Positions 33,811-43,613 of a DNA stretch of 64,000 bases are shown piece by piece (within the stretch, counting starts at the first letter, position 1; the number at the start of each line of letters is the position of its first letter). A program made the position numbers and the translations under genes. The notes below the pieces were generated by a model that was not told the origin of the DNA, did no database searches, and saw only the letters and a list, made by a program, of their open reading frames with translations. This stretch comes from Pseudomonas sp. GM78. GTDB taxonomy: Bacteria; Pseudomonadota; Gammaproteobacteria; Pseudomonadales; Pseudomonadaceae. The stretch lies in assembly GCF_000282475.1 (NCBI RefSeq), contig NZ_AKJF01000055.1, positions 1 through 64,000 of the forward strand. Reading direction: 5' to 3'.

Positions 33811-35826
33811 ATGCCCACGGAAATCCCTAACGGTGCAGAGGTGTATCGGGAGGCGTATTTTCGTGGGCTGCATCCTGACCCGGACGTCTGGGTCGATGAG
33901 TGGGCCGATGAGTACATGCGTATTCCGCGTGACACCGGCGCCGCCGAGCCCGGCCAGTACCGCACCTCACGTACACCGTATGCCCGCGAGCCGATGCGTT
34001 GTCTGTCGCCGGCTCACCCCTGCAAGCGCGTGGTCACCATGGTGGCCTCGCAACTGATGAAAACGCAGATCGCATTGAACTGGATCGGCGGCCTGATCCA
34101 CATGGCGCCATCCAACATCCTGACCTTGTTGCCGAGCCTGGGCCTGGCCAAGCGGGTGTCTTCACGGATCGGTAAAACCATCAAGGCCACACCGGTACTG
34201 CGCGAACGGGTGGCTTCCAGTCGCTCGCGGGACTCACGCAACACCATGGACACCAAAGAGTTCGAGGGTGGTTCGTTGTACGTGACCACAGCGGGCTCGG
34301 CAGCCAACCTGTCGGAGCTGTCGGCGCGCTACGTATACGGTGACGAGATTGACCGTTGGGAAGTGGATATCGGCGAAGAGGGCGACCCTATTGAACTCGC
34401 GGAAACGCGGGGCAGTACGTTCGGCCGCAATGCGAAGTTTTACTTTTCCAGCTCACCGACGATCAAGGGCGCATCGCGTATCTCTGATCTGTTCGAGGGC
34501 AGCGACCAACGTTACTACTACGTGCCGTGTCCCACTTGCGGGCACATGCAAATCCTCGAATGGGAACGACTGCATTACTCGAAGGATTACAGTGTGGTGC
34601 ATTACCAGTGTGCTGGGCCTGAGTGCGACGTGCTGATCGACGAGTACCACAAGGGTGAAATGCTCGCCAAGGGTGAGTGGCGTGCTCATGCTGAAGGTGA
34701 TGGCGAGACAGTCGGCTTCCACCTCAATGCGCTGTATTCGCCGCTCGGCTGGATGGACTGGAAGTCGCTGGCCAAGCAGTTCGAAAAGGCCAAAAAGGCC
34801 CAGGCCAAAGGCGACCTTGAACCGATGCAGGTGTTCTACAACACCCGCCTGGCGAAGGTGTGGGACAGCGCGCAAGAGCAAACCAAGGCCGATGTATTGC
34901 GAGCACGGGCGCGGCTGGAAGGCTACGCCCTCGGTTCGCTGCCGTCCGCGGTGCTGATGCTCACTGGCTCTGTCGACGTTCAGGCCAACCGCCTGGAGTT
35001 CATGGCGATGGGCTGGGGTGTCGGTATGGAACGCTGGGTTGTCGACTTCCAGATCGTCGCCGGTGATCCTGCTGACGAACGTACCTGGGCTGCGTTAGAC
35101 GAATTGCTCAAGGCTAAATATCGCCACCCCTGTGGTGTCGGACTTGGCATTCTCGCGGTAGCCGTCGACTCCGGTGGCCACCATACCGATGAGGTCTATC
35201 AGTTCTGCCGCGTTCGCCGCTGGAGGAATGTGTTCGCCATCAAGGGCGCGAGCAAGCCTGGTAAGCCGGTGATTGCTCAGCGTCCGTCGATGGTCGACGT
35301 GACCTGGAAGGGCCAGACCGAACGCAACGGCGCCGAGCTGTGGTTCGTCGGTACCGACACGGCCAAGGACTGGATCTATAACCGCTATCCGTTCGAATCT
35401 GGCCCGGGTGCACTGCACTTTGCCAATGACCTGCCGGACGACTTCTTCGACCAGTGCGTCGCGGAGCGCAAGGTTGCGCGCTACATACGCGGACACAAAC
35501 GCATTGAGTGGGTCAAGGGCAAGGCCGAGCGAAACGAAGCACTCGACTTGATGGTGTATTGCTTGGCCATGGCGCATTACCTGGGCCTCAACCGTTACAA
35601 GGAGCACGACTGGGAGCGAGTGCGTCAGTCCCTGGCGCAGTCGGGTTTGTTCGACGACGCAATGGGTATCAAGCCTGTTCAAGGCGAACGCATCACTGGA
35701 CCAGCATCACCCGTTGCTGCAGCGCAATCGGCTCCACAATCTATTGCTCCGATCGTGCAATCGCGACCGGCAGCACCGCCACCTCAACGCCGCAGCTCCA
35801 CCAGCGGTTACCTGAAGAGACGCTGA
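33811..35826 (+). CDS. Terminase large subunit (lambda GpA family)
   Basis: This DNA-packaging motor (671 residues) has an N-terminal ATPase with the lambda-type adenine/Walker region SQLMKT (K84, T85) and Walker B-like DEID starting at residue 178. The C-terminal nuclease domain shows SGGHHTDEVYQF. It cuts concatemers and drives DNA into the prohead. The family suggests cos-type packaging, which is inferred. Confidence 0.93.
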   Translation: MPTEIPNGAEVYREAYFRGLHPDPDVWVDEWADEYMRIPRDTGAAEPGQYRTSRTPYAREPMRCLSPAHPCKRVVTMVASQLMKTQIALNWIGGLIHMAPSNILTLLPSLGLAKRVSSRIGKTIKATPVLRERVASSRSRDSRNTMDTKEFEGGSLYVTTAGSAANLSELSARYVYGDEIDRWEVDIGEEGDPIELAETRGSTFGRNAKFYFSSSPTIKGASRISDLFEGSDQRYYYVPCPTCGHMQILEWERLHYSKDYSVVHYQCAGPECDVLIDEYHKGEMLAKGEWRAHAEGDGETVGFHLNALYSPLGWMDWKSLAKQFEKAKKAQAKGDLEPMQVFYNTRLAKVWDSAQEQTKADVLRARARLEGYALGSLPSAVLMLTGSVDVQANRLEFMAMGWGVGMERWVVDFQIVAGDPADERTWAALDELLKAKYRHPCGVGLGILAVAVDSGGHHTDEVYQFCRVRRWRNVFAIKGASKPGKPVIAQRPSMVDVTWKGQTERNGAELWFVGTDTAKDWIYNRYPFESGPGALHFANDLPDDFFDQCVAERKVARYIRGHKRIEWVKGKAERNEALDLMVYCLAMAHYLGLNRYKEHDWERVRQSLAQSGLFDDAMGIKPVQGERITGPASPVAAAQSAPQSIAPIVQSRPAAPPPQRRSSTSGYLKRR

Positions 35827-35827
35827 T

Positions 35828-36034
35828 ATGTCCTTTACCCAAAAGCACCTCGACGCGGTTGAGACGGCCATCGCACGCGGTGAAAAAGTCGTGCGCTACA
35901 CCGACCGTACCGTGGAATACCGCACCATCGACGAACTGCTTAAAGCGCGCGAAGAAATCCGCGCATCGCTGATCAGCGCTGCCGGGCCGCGCTCTCGCGT
36001 GGTTCGGCTATACCACGGAGGCAAGGGACTCTGA
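35828..36034 (+). CDS. Head-tail joining protein gpW
   Basis: This protein of 68 residues matches lambda gpW in length and in the YTDRTVEYRTIDELLKAREEI segment. gpW is added to the portal after packaging. Its stop overlaps the portal start by one base. Confidence 0.85.
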   Translation: MSFTQKHLDAVETAIARGEKVVRYTDRTVEYRTIDELLKAREEIRASLISAAGPRSRVVRLYHGGKGL

Positions 36035-37515
36035 TGGCCCGTCACTTTCCGACACTGACCCGTAACGGATTCGTGTTGCCGTCGAACATCAAGGCCAGTT
36101 ACGAAGGCGCCGGAGAGGGCCGCCGCTCCACTGGCTGGGATGCTCCGGATAACGGGATCAACAGCATCAACACCCCGGCACTGCGCAACCTGCGTTCTCG
36201 TTCCCGGGCAGCGGTTCGCAATGACCCGTACGCCTATAACGTGATCGACAAACGCGTCAGCAACTTAATCGGTACCGGCATTACCCCGCGACCGAAAACC
36301 GACGACGAAGCTCTGCGTAAATTACTGCAGGAGCTTTGGGATGACTGGGTCGATGAGTCTGATGCTGATGAGCGCACCGACTTCAACGGCCAGCAGGCGC
36401 TGGTCGCGCGCACGGTGGAAACCTCGGGCGAATGCTTCGTGCGCCTCCGGCCGCGCAGTCTTAATGAAGGCCTGGCGGTGCCGTTGCAGCTGCAGATACT
36501 GGCCCCGGAGTTCGTGCCGCACGACAAGTTCGAAACCACCAAAAACGGTAACGTCATTCGCGCCGGGATCGAGTTCACACCCGACGGCAAGCGCGTGGCG
36601 TACTGGATGTACCTGTCGCATCCGCGCGACGCCTCGTCGCTGAACGCCGGCTACAACCGATTGGTTCGCGTGCCAGCGGCGCAGGTACTGCATATCTTCG
36701 AGCCGGTCGAGCCAGGCCAGTTGCGTGGTGTGCCGCGCTTGTCACCGGTGCTCAAACGCCTGCGCAGCCTCGACAACTACGATGACGCGGTGCTGTTCCG
36801 CCAGGAAGTGGCCAACCTGTTTGCCGGTTTCATCAGTCGGCCAGCGCCGGACTCAGGTCCTGTGCCGAGGGATCCGGTCACCGGCCAGCCGCTGAGTCTG
36901 GATGGAGACGGCTTCACGCCGATGGTCGCACTGGAACCCGGCACCATGCAGGAGCTGGGACCAGGTGAAGAGGTCGAGTTTTCCAAGCCGCCAGACGCGG
37001 GCAATAACTACCCCGACTTCATGCGACAGCAACTGATGGCAGCCGCTGCCGGTACCGGAACACCGTATGAAATCCTCACCGGCGATATGCGCGAGGTTAA
37101 TGACCGGGCGTTGCGGGTCGTGCTCAACGAGTTCCGCCGTCGATTGGAACAACTGCAGTTCAGCGTGTACGTGCACCAGCTGTGTCGCCCAGTGCGGGCG
37201 GCCTGGATGGACATGGCGGTGCTGTCCGGCGTATTGCGCCTGGACGCTTATGCCCAGCGCCGACGCGAATACCTTCGAACCCGTTGGGTGCCGCAAGGCT
37301 GGGCTTACATCCAGCCGGTGCAGGACGTCCAGGCGCGGCGGATGGAAGTCCAAGCCGGCTTCGCCTCGCGCAGTGAGATGGTCCTGCGCACTGGTTACGA
37401 CGCCGAAACAGTCGACGCCGAAAACGCCGCCGATCTCGCCCGAGCCACGACGCTGGGTCTCAGTTACACCACTCTCGATACTTTCGTCCCCATCGACGAT
37501 AAGGAGCAACCATGA
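36034..37515 (+). CDS. Portal protein (lambda gpB family)
   Basis: This 493-residue protein shows the family signature with RARSRAAVRNDPYAYNVIDKRVSN-type N-terminal motif (here RSRSRAAVRNDPYAYN), GYNRLVRVPAAQVLHIFEP and a C-terminal LRLDAYAQRRREY region. It forms the dodecameric vertex through which DNA enters. It overlaps the protease gene by 4 bp. Confidence 0.93.
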   Translation: MARHFPTLTRNGFVLPSNIKASYEGAGEGRRSTGWDAPDNGINSINTPALRNLRSRSRAAVRNDPYAYNVIDKRVSNLIGTGITPRPKTDDEALRKLLQELWDDWVDESDADERTDFNGQQALVARTVETSGECFVRLRPRSLNEGLAVPLQLQILAPEFVPHDKFETTKNGNVIRAGIEFTPDGKRVAYWMYLSHPRDASSLNAGYNRLVRVPAAQVLHIFEPVEPGQLRGVPRLSPVLKRLRSLDNYDDAVLFRQEVANLFAGFISRPAPDSGPVPRDPVTGQPLSLDGDGFTPMVALEPGTMQELGPGEEVEFSKPPDAGNNYPDFMRQQLMAAAAGTGTPYEILTGDMREVNDRALRVVLNEFRRRLEQLQFSVYVHQLCRPVRAAWMDMAVLSGVLRLDAYAQRRREYLRTRWVPQGWAYIQPVQDVQARRMEVQAGFASRSEMVLRTGYDAETVDAENAADLARATTLGLSYTTLDTFVPIDDKEQP

Positions 37516-38672
37516 GCAAAAAAGCGCGACCGCGCGTTTACAACCGCGCCGGCAAGCGCGTGCAGGTGCAGGATAAAACCTGGTACGCGCTGCAAGTCAG
37601 CGGTGAGGCCGCCGAGCGAGTAATCGAGGTCTTCGTGTATGGCGAGATCGGTACCTGGGGCATCACCGCCAATCAGTTTGTGCAGGACCTGCGAGCCATG
37701 GACGACGGCGTCTCGCCGGTGATCGCGGCCTTCAATAGTATCGGCGGCGATCTGTTCGATGGCCTGGCCATGCACAACGCATTGTCGAGACTGGGTGAAC
37801 GCTGCACCGGCCGCATTGATGCTTTGGCCGCTAGTGCCGCCAGCGTGGCAGTGTGCGGCGCGCACCGGGTGGTGATCGCGTCCAATGCGATGTTGATGAT
37901 CCACAATCCCTATACCTATACCGGTGGTGATGCGGAGGACTTTCGCCGAGTCGCCGATGTGCTGGACCAGACGCTGGAGGCGATCATCGCGGCCTACAAG
38001 GCCAAGGCCCCGGACATCGACGAAACCGAGCTACGGCGGATGGTCAACGCTGAAACCTGGCTGACCGCTGGTGAGGCGGTGGCGCTGGGCCTGGCTGATG
38101 AGATCGGCGACGGTGTCACGGTCAAAGCGTGTCTCGGCCAAGGCGCTGTGCTTCAGCGTTACCAACACGCGCCGGCGGATTTGCTGGCCCAGCTGGACGA
38201 GGCGCCCGAGCCGGATCCGGAGCTTGAGCCTGTGCTGGACGATCCACCTCAGACACCACCCGTGGTCGACTCGGCCAAGCTGGCCTTGATGATCACCCAG
38301 CGTTGCGCCGAGTCAGGTATTAGCAACCTGGTTGAGCCGTTGCTGAATTCCACCAAGCTCGAAAGCGAAGCGATCGTCCAGGCCGGACTGACCCGCGCCA
38401 AGGCCGTGAATGACCTTTGTGTGGCCGCTCGCTTGCCGGAGTTTAGTGCCGAGTACGTTGCGGCAGGGCTGGATACAGCGGCCGTTCGAGCGCGTCTGTT
38501 CGACAAGATCGTCACCAGTGGCAAGGGCTTCGAAATCGATAACAGTTTGCCGCTGGACAATGACCCGGCGCCGAAGGTGCTAGCCAAACAACCCGATCCC
38601 ACTTCGATCTGGGCCGCTCGACAAGCCGCTCAATCCGGAACTGCGCACGGCGCGAAAGGAGCAAGACCATGA
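37512..38672 (+). CDS. ClpP-like head maturation protease / scaffold
   Basis: This protein (386 residues) has an N-terminal ClpP/S49 protease domain (about 35-215) with likely catalytic S111 in SAASVAV and H131 in MIHNPY. The C-terminal extension is likely scaffolding or assembly-related, as in lambda gpC/Nu3. It processes prohead proteins. Overlaps of 4 bp exist at both ends. Confidence 0.9.
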   Translation: MSKKARPRVYNRAGKRVQVQDKTWYALQVSGEAAERVIEVFVYGEIGTWGITANQFVQDLRAMDDGVSPVIAAFNSIGGDLFDGLAMHNALSRLGERCTGRIDALAASAASVAVCGAHRVVIASNAMLMIHNPYTYTGGDAEDFRRVADVLDQTLEAIIAAYKAKAPDIDETELRRMVNAETWLTAGEAVALGLADEIGDGVTVKACLGQGAVLQRYQHAPADLLAQLDEAPEPDPELEPVLDDPPQTPPVVDSAKLALMITQRCAESGISNLVEPLLNSTKLESEAIVQAGLTRAKAVNDLCVAARLPEFSAEYVAAGLDTAAVRARLFDKIVTSGKGFEIDNSLPLDNDPAPKVLAKQPDPTSIWAARQAAQSGTAHGAKGARP

Positions 38673-39013
38673 CCATCAAAAAAGAACCCATCCACGCTGG
38701 TGAGTTTCTCCTGTCGGAAGGCGCTGGGAACATTTCGCGTGAGTCGATCAACGTCGCCGCCGGCCCGGCGCTGTACCCGGGCCAGATTCTCGGCCTGGTG
38801 ACGGCCACCAGTGAATTCGCGCCGTACGCTCCGGCTGCCGACGATGGCAGTGAGACAGCGGTAGCGATTCTCTTCGGTCCGCTGGGTGAGTCGGATGTGG
38901 TGCGCCGTGGTCGCGCGGTGGTGCGATTGGCGGAAGTCAGCGAAGCGCACCTGACGGGGCTCGACGCCGACGCTGAAAAAGATTTGGCCGCCCATTTCCT
39001 GATCGTCCGATAA
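38669..39013 (+). CDS. Head decoration protein (gpD family)
   Basis: This protein has 114 residues. It stabilises the expanded capsid, as lambda gpD does. Recognisable signatures are HAGEFLLSEGAGNISRE near the N-terminus and GPLGESDVVRRGRAVVR. Position between protease and major capsid is typical. Confidence 0.88.
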   Translation: MTIKKEPIHAGEFLLSEGAGNISRESINVAAGPALYPGQILGLVTATSEFAPYAPAADDGSETAVAILFGPLGESDVVRRGRAVVRLAEVSEAHLTGLDADAEKDLAAHFLIVR

Positions 39014-39030
39014 GTTAATCAGTCAACTTT

Positions 39031-39057
39031 ATGCCCCCGCCTTGAGCGGGGTTTTTC
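39031..39057 (+). terminator. Hairpin before major capsid gene
   Basis: CCCCGC-CTTGA-GCGGGG followed by TTTTT. It is one of the recurrent module-boundary hairpins. It may lower readthrough or protect the downstream mRNA. Confidence 0.65.
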
Positions 39058-39074
39058 ATTTCTGGAGAGTCCCC

Positions 39075-40070
39075 ATGGCCGATATCGCCATTTTTGACGA
39101 CGAAGCGTTCACCGTTACCGCGCTCACCGCTGCACTCAATGAACAACCTTACCTGCCGGGCCGCATCAGCGCGCTGGGTCTGTTTCGCGAAGAAGGTGTC
39201 ACGACCCTGACCGTACAGATTGAAAAGGATGGAGACACCCTGGCGTTGGTACCGGCCGGTGAGCGGGGGAGTTCTGGCCTGGTGGTCGCAGCCAGCAAGC
39301 GCAACCTGATTCCATTCAACACCGTGCACTTGCCCGAACGCTTTACCATCAAGGCCGACGAGATCCAGGGCATTCGCGCCTTCGGTACCCGCACCGAATT
39401 GCAGGCGGTGCAAGACGTGGTCAATGCTCGCCTTGCGAAAGCACGTCGTCAGTTGGACGCGACGCATGAGTTCCAGCGCATGGGCGCCCTCAACGGCCTG
39501 ATCCTTGATGCCGATGGTTCGACGGTGCTGTTGGACCTTTATGATCGCTTCGGTGTGCAGCGACAGAAGCTGCCCATGGGCCTGGCCGATCCGGCTACCG
39601 AGCTGCGGGTCAAATGTGGCGAAGCGCTGGATATGCAGGAGGATGCGCTGGGCAGCGTCACCAGCACCAGTTCCCGTGCCTTCTGCGGTAAGAATTTCTG
39701 GAACAAGCTGATCGTTCACAAGGCGGTCAAGGAGACTTACCTCAACAGCCAGCAAGCAGCGGCCTTGCGTGGTGATGCCCGGGAGAGCTTCGAGTTTGGC
39801 GGCATTATCTGGGAGCGCTACCGTGGAAAGGTCGCGGGTGTGTCGTTCGTGCACGACGACAAGGCGTTGCTGGTCCCTGAGGGCGTGCCGGATTTGTATA
39901 TCTCGGTGTTCGCCCCGGCCGACTACATGGAAACGGTCAACACCCAGGGCATTCCGTACTACAGCATGATCGAGCCACTGCCGTTCAACAAAGGCATGGC
40001 CGGTGAAGCCCAGTCCAACCCGCTGCACCTGTGCACGCGACCCCGCGCTCAGATCCTTTTGGAACTCTGA
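39075..40070 (+). CDS. Major capsid protein (lambda gpE family)
   Basis: This 331-residue shell protein matches the gpE family: the start MADIAIFDDEAFTV, RISALGLF, the N-terminal arm and the ending CTRPRAQILLEL. The ATG at 39075 is preceded by GGAGAG. It forms the icosahedral head with the decoration protein. Confidence 0.93.
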   Translation: MADIAIFDDEAFTVTALTAALNEQPYLPGRISALGLFREEGVTTLTVQIEKDGDTLALVPAGERGSSGLVVAASKRNLIPFNTVHLPERFTIKADEIQGIRAFGTRTELQAVQDVVNARLAKARRQLDATHEFQRMGALNGLILDADGSTVLLDLYDRFGVQRQKLPMGLADPATELRVKCGEALDMQEDALGSVTSTSSRAFCGKNFWNKLIVHKAVKETYLNSQQAAALRGDARESFEFGGIIWERYRGKVAGVSFVHDDKALLVPEGVPDLYISVFAPADYMETVNTQGIPYYSMIEPLPFNKGMAGEAQSNPLHLCTRPRAQILLEL

Positions 40071-40072
40071 CC

Positions 40073-40393
40073 ATGGCCTTTCGCGACCTGATAGCGGAAG
40101 TCGATGCGGTGGTGTTCGAGACTCTGGGCGACACCGCGCGTATCGAGGGTCGCGACGAGCCGGTCCTTGGCATGTTTGCCGCACCCTGGCTTCAGCCAAA
40201 GTTCGGCAAGCTCAACACGGGCCTGCGCGAACCTCGGTTCGAGATTCGCGTCAGCGATTCGCACGGACTGGAACAGGGTCTGCTGGTCACCATTGAATTG
40301 CCCGAGTTGGACGGTGGCGGCGAGTACGACTTGCTGCAGCTTGAGCCGAGCGGTGACGGCCTGGTCGCCTTAATCTTGAGGATGCGTGCATGA
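40073..40393 (+). CDS. Head-tail connector (lambda gpFII-like)
   Basis: This protein (106 residues) has the beta-rich size of FII-type connectors: MFAAPWLQPKFGKLNTG and VSDSHGLEQG. It completes the head for tail attachment. It begins 2 bp after the capsid gene and overlaps the next gene by 4 bp. Confidence 0.7.
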   Translation: MAFRDLIAEVDAVVFETLGDTARIEGRDEPVLGMFAAPWLQPKFGKLNTGLREPRFEIRVSDSHGLEQGLLVTIELPELDGGGEYDLLQLEPSGDGLVALILRMRA

Positions 40394-41055
40394 GTGTCGG
40401 TAGCTATTTCAAGCCATCGGCTGCTGGCGGGATGCTTTCTATCCAGTCCTCGGCGGTGGACCTGAAAGCCCTCGAAGAATTTGCCAAGGTGGTGCCCAAA
40501 GCCGCCGCCGCAGCTCAACGTCGGGCGATCAATAAAACCTTGGGTTGGCTGCGCACCCACATTGCGCGAGCAGTCAGCCGGCAAGAGCGCATTGCCGTTG
40601 CTGCGGTTCGGCAGCGCTTGCGCAGCTACCCCGTCACCGGCGGGTCCACCAGCGGCAAGTTGTGGTTCGGTCTCAACGCCATCGAGTCCAGCCGGATCGG
40701 TCGAGCGCGACAGACTGGCCGCGGGGTCTCAGTGGCCGGGCGGCGGTACCAGGGTGCCTTCCTGAAGAAGGTCTATGGCAACAAGCCCGACATCTGGATC
40801 CGCACCGCGAGCAAGCACTTCAATGCGGACGACTACCCCGATAGCACAGTGTCGGGGGGCGGGGGTGTCAGTTCGGGATGGGTCGCGGAAAACGGCAACC
40901 GCTTTCCACTGGTCAAAGCCAAAGTATCGCTTGAGCAAGCCCGTCCGCACTTCCATACCTGGATCAAGCGGGCCGACGCTCGGTTGCTAGAAATCCTGCG
41001 ACAGGAATTCAACTTTGAGCTGCAGAAGCACCTGAAGAGGATCGCCCATGTCTGA
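40390..41055 (+). CDS. Minor tail protein Z-like / tail completion
   Basis: This 221-residue protein resembles the prophage minor tail Z family with AQRRAINKTLGWLRTHIARAVS near the N-terminus and RFPLVKAKV in the middle. Its place before the tail terminator corresponds to P2 gpS or lambda gpZ. It overlaps the next gene by 8 bp. Confidence 0.72.
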   Translation: MSVGSYFKPSAAGGMLSIQSSAVDLKALEEFAKVVPKAAAAAQRRAINKTLGWLRTHIARAVSRQERIAVAAVRQRLRSYPVTGGSTSGKLWFGLNAIESSRIGRARQTGRGVSVAGRRYQGAFLKKVYGNKPDIWIRTASKHFNADDYPDSTVSGGGGVSSGWVAENGNRFPLVKAKVSLEQARPHFHTWIKRADARLLEILRQEFNFELQKHLKRIAHV

Positions 41056-41578
41056 GGAGCCTTTTCGCCTGGACCACCTTTATCAGGCGATCGAGCAGCA
41101 TCTGTCGAGCAATCTGTCTGGCATCAAAGCGGTGACAGCCTGGCCCAACATCAAGGATCGCATTGCGTTGCCGGTGGTGTTCGTTGAATTGTCCGAAATG
41201 GAGCCGGGGGACGATATTGGTACCGGCGAAACGACCCTGGTCTGTCGGTTCGAAGCGAGGATCATCGTTGATCCCATCCTCCCCAAACACTGCCAGCAGG
41301 CTGTTCATTTGGCCGCACAGTTGGCAGTGTTGTTGCGCATGCAAACCTGGGGTTTGGCCGTGGAGCCTGCCGAGTTCGTTCAAGCCACACAGGATTGGAC
41401 CAGGCCGGAGCTCGACGGTTACATAGTCTGGCTGGTGGAGTGGACTCATCAAATCTATCTGGGCGTTGAAGAATGGCCTTGGCCGGATGAGCCGCCCGGC
41501 TCGTTGGTATTCGGTTTTAGCCCGGACACCGGCCCAGGCCATGAGGGCAAGTACGTCGCGCCCGAGTTGTTGGAATGA
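41048..41578 (+). CDS. Putative tail terminator / completion protein
   Basis: This protein (176 residues) has a Gp37/gpU-like alpha-beta layout without a strong motif. Its position between the Z-like gene and baseplate spike V suggests it caps the tail tube, as P2 gpR does. The identification rests on synteny. It overlaps gpV by 4 bp. Confidence 0.55.
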   Translation: MSEEPFRLDHLYQAIEQHLSSNLSGIKAVTAWPNIKDRIALPVVFVELSEMEPGDDIGTGETTLVCRFEARIIVDPILPKHCQQAVHLAAQLAVLLRMQTWGLAVEPAEFVQATQDWTRPELDGYIVWLVEWTHQIYLGVEEWPWPDEPPGSLVFGFSPDTGPGHEGKYVAPELLE

Positions 41579-42141
41579 GTGGGTATGCGTTAGCGCAGCA
41601 TGATCGGATGCTTGCCGGCGTGGCGCTGGCCACTTACGTCGTCGCCCTGGATCTTACAGGGTCACCGCCGATGTGCCGCGTCTCTAATGGCGAGTGGACC
41701 AGCGCCTGGGTGCGCTGGCACAGCCTCGCGGCCGGCAAGGCCCGCCACTGGCGCGCGCCCAGCATGGGCGAGCAGGGCATGTTGATCAGCCCCAGTGGCG
41801 ACCCGGCGCAAGGCACCTTTGTGCCTGGCCTGTACGGCGATGCCGGCCCGCCGCCGGACAACCGCGACCATGTGGAGGTGTGGCGGTTCGACGATGGTGG
41901 CTCGCTGGTCTACGACTGGGAGGCGAACACGTACACCATCACGCTGCCAACCGGCACCGTCACCATCAAGGTGGGGGCTTCGGTAGCGACCGTTACGGAT
42001 AACGCCGTGTCGGTCGAGTCGACGGCCATCACCTTGAAAGGGGCGGTGAAGGTTGACGGCCCGTTACTCGTAACGGGCGCGGTCACCGGTCAATCCACAA
42101 TCATGGATGCCGCTGGCAACAGCAATAACCACTCGCATTGA
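41575..42141 (+). CDS. Baseplate spike protein gpV
   Basis: This 188-residue protein has the family start RCRVSNGEWTS-like segment, SAWVRWHSLAAGKAR, an OB-fold region (GDPAQGTFVPGLYGD), and a C-terminal beta-helical spike ending NNHSH, with histidines that may hold metal at the tip. It punctures the outer membrane. Confidence 0.85.
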   Translation: MSGYALAQHDRMLAGVALATYVVALDLTGSPPMCRVSNGEWTSAWVRWHSLAAGKARHWRAPSMGEQGMLISPSGDPAQGTFVPGLYGDAGPPPDNRDHVEVWRFDDGGSLVYDWEANTYTITLPTGTVTIKVGASVATVTDNAVSVESTAITLKGAVKVDGPLLVTGAVTGQSTIMDAAGNSNNHSH

Positions 42142-42158
42142 TAGTGACCTTCCTACAG

Positions 42159-42181
42159 CCCGCCGCGTGCGGGTTTTTTTA
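42159..42181 (+). terminator. Hairpin after gpV
   Basis: CCCGC-CGCGT-GCGGG followed by TTTTTTT. It lies between gpV and the next small ORF. Confidence 0.65.
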
Positions 42182-42195
42182 TGCCCGGAGAACCC

Positions 42196-42402
42196 ATGTC
42201 GAAAACCAAGGAAGTCGCGCCGGCTGTTGTGGCTGCGCCGAAAACCACCCGCTTTCGCGACAAGTTGTACACCTCCCGCAAGGTGATTTTGCCGGACGGC
42301 GCGTCGCTGTCCGTGGTCCAGGGCGTGGCCGAAGTTGAGAGCGATGACGCCCCGGCCTTGGCGCATATGCAGGCGCACCCCGAGTTTGAGCCCCTGGAGT
42401 AA
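42196..42402 (+). CDS. Small phage protein between V and W
   Basis: This 68-residue protein is not recognised. It has an Ala/Lys-rich start, a central LYTSRKVILPDGASLSV strand pair and an acidic end. The ATG at 42196 is preceded by CGGAGAA. Its place inside the baseplate module suggests a structural or assembly role. Confidence 0.6.
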   Translation: MSKTKEVAPAVVAAPKTTRFRDKLYTSRKVILPDGASLSVVQGVAEVESDDAPALAHMQAHPEFEPLE

Positions 42403-42407
42403 CCACC

Positions 42408-42734
42408 ATGATTGGAATGGATCGCCACACCGGCCTGCCGTTGTCTGGCCTTGCCCATTTGCGGCAATCCATTGCAGACATTTTGACCACGCCACAAGGC
42501 AGCCGGCGGATGCAGCCGGAGTACGGCAGTTTGTTGCGCCGCTTCGTCGATCTGCCGGCGACAGCCGGCTGGCGCAGCGCCGTTCAGGCCGAAGTCAGTC
42601 GGGCGATTGGTCGCTGGGAGACTCGGTTGAAACTTGAATCGGTTCGCGTCACGGCTGTGCTCGAGGGGCAAATCACCTTTGAGTTGAAAGGTGAGTACCT
42701 GGGCGACAGTGTTTTATTGGAGGTTTCAGCATGA
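42408..42734 (+). CDS. Baseplate wedge protein gpW (gp25-like)
   Basis: This protein (108 residues) has the GPW/gp25 signature: SIADILTTPQGSRRMQPEYGSLL. It is a wedge component linking the baseplate to the sheath. It overlaps gpJ by 4 bp. Confidence 0.88.
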   Translation: MIGMDRHTGLPLSGLAHLRQSIADILTTPQGSRRMQPEYGSLLRRFVDLPATAGWRSAVQAEVSRAIGRWETRLKLESVRVTAVLEGQITFELKGEYLGDSVLLEVSA

Positions 42735-43612
42735 GCGCGGTGGATCTGTCAGCACTGCCAGCGCCCGAGGTGGTCGAGCCTCTGGAGTTTGAGGAAATCT
42801 ACGCCGAAGAGCTGGGCACCTTCCGGGGGTTCATGGGGGATAACTGGACCGCCACCCTGGAAAGCGATCCGGTGACGAAACTGCTTGAGCTGGGGGCCTA
42901 TCGCAAGATGGGCAACCGCGCCCGGGTCAACGACGCCGCCAAGGCCGTGTTATTGGCTTACGCGCGCCGCTCCGACCTCGACCAGTTGGCGGCGAACGTC
43001 AATCTGAAGCGACTGGTGATCCAGGCCGAAGACACCAGCACCGTGCCGATCACGCCTGAGGTGCTGGAAGAGGACGACGCCCTGCGCGAGCGTATCCAGC
43101 TGGTCTATGAGGGGTTGACCACGGCCGGGCCGCGTAACAGCTACATCCTGCATGCGCGCAATGCGTCGGGGCTGGTGGCGGATGCCACCGCCGAAAGCCC
43201 CGCGCCGGCCACGGTGGTGGTCACCGTGTTGGGCCGCGATGGTGCGGGCGAGGCGCCGCAATCGTTGCTCGATCTGGTTTACACCTACCTGAGCGATGAC
43301 AACATCCGCCCGGTTGGTGATCGGTTGATTGTGCAAAGCGCCCAGGTGCTGCCCTACCAAATCAACGCCATTTTGCACATGGTCGGCACGGGGTCGGAAA
43401 ACGAAACCATTTTGGCGGAATGCCGCAAGCGGTTGGCCGCCTGGATCAATCCCCGGCGGCGGGTGGGGGCGGAGATTGCGCGGTCGGCCATTGATGCGCA
43501 GTTGCACATCGCCGGGGTTCGGCGCGTAGAGCTGGTGGGCTGGTCGGACATTTTCCCGAGCCAATCCCAGGCGGCCTACTGCACAGGTTTCACCGTTACG
43601 AAGGGTGATTGA
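42731..43612 (+). CDS. Baseplate wedge protein gpJ
   Basis: This 293-residue protein matches the Baseplate_J family with DPVTKLLELGAYRK, LRERIQLVYEGLTTAGP and VRRVELVGW. It forms the wedge together with W and I. It is followed directly by gpI. Confidence 0.92.
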   Translation: MSAVDLSALPAPEVVEPLEFEEIYAEELGTFRGFMGDNWTATLESDPVTKLLELGAYRKMGNRARVNDAAKAVLLAYARRSDLDQLAANVNLKRLVIQAEDTSTVPITPEVLEEDDALRERIQLVYEGLTTAGPRNSYILHARNASGLVADATAESPAPATVVVTVLGRDGAGEAPQSLLDLVYTYLSDDNIRPVGDRLIVQSAQVLPYQINAILHMVGTGSENETILAECRKRLAAWINPRRRVGAEIARSAIDAQLHIAGVRRVELVGWSDIFPSQSQAAYCTGFTVTKGD

Positions 43613-43613
43613 C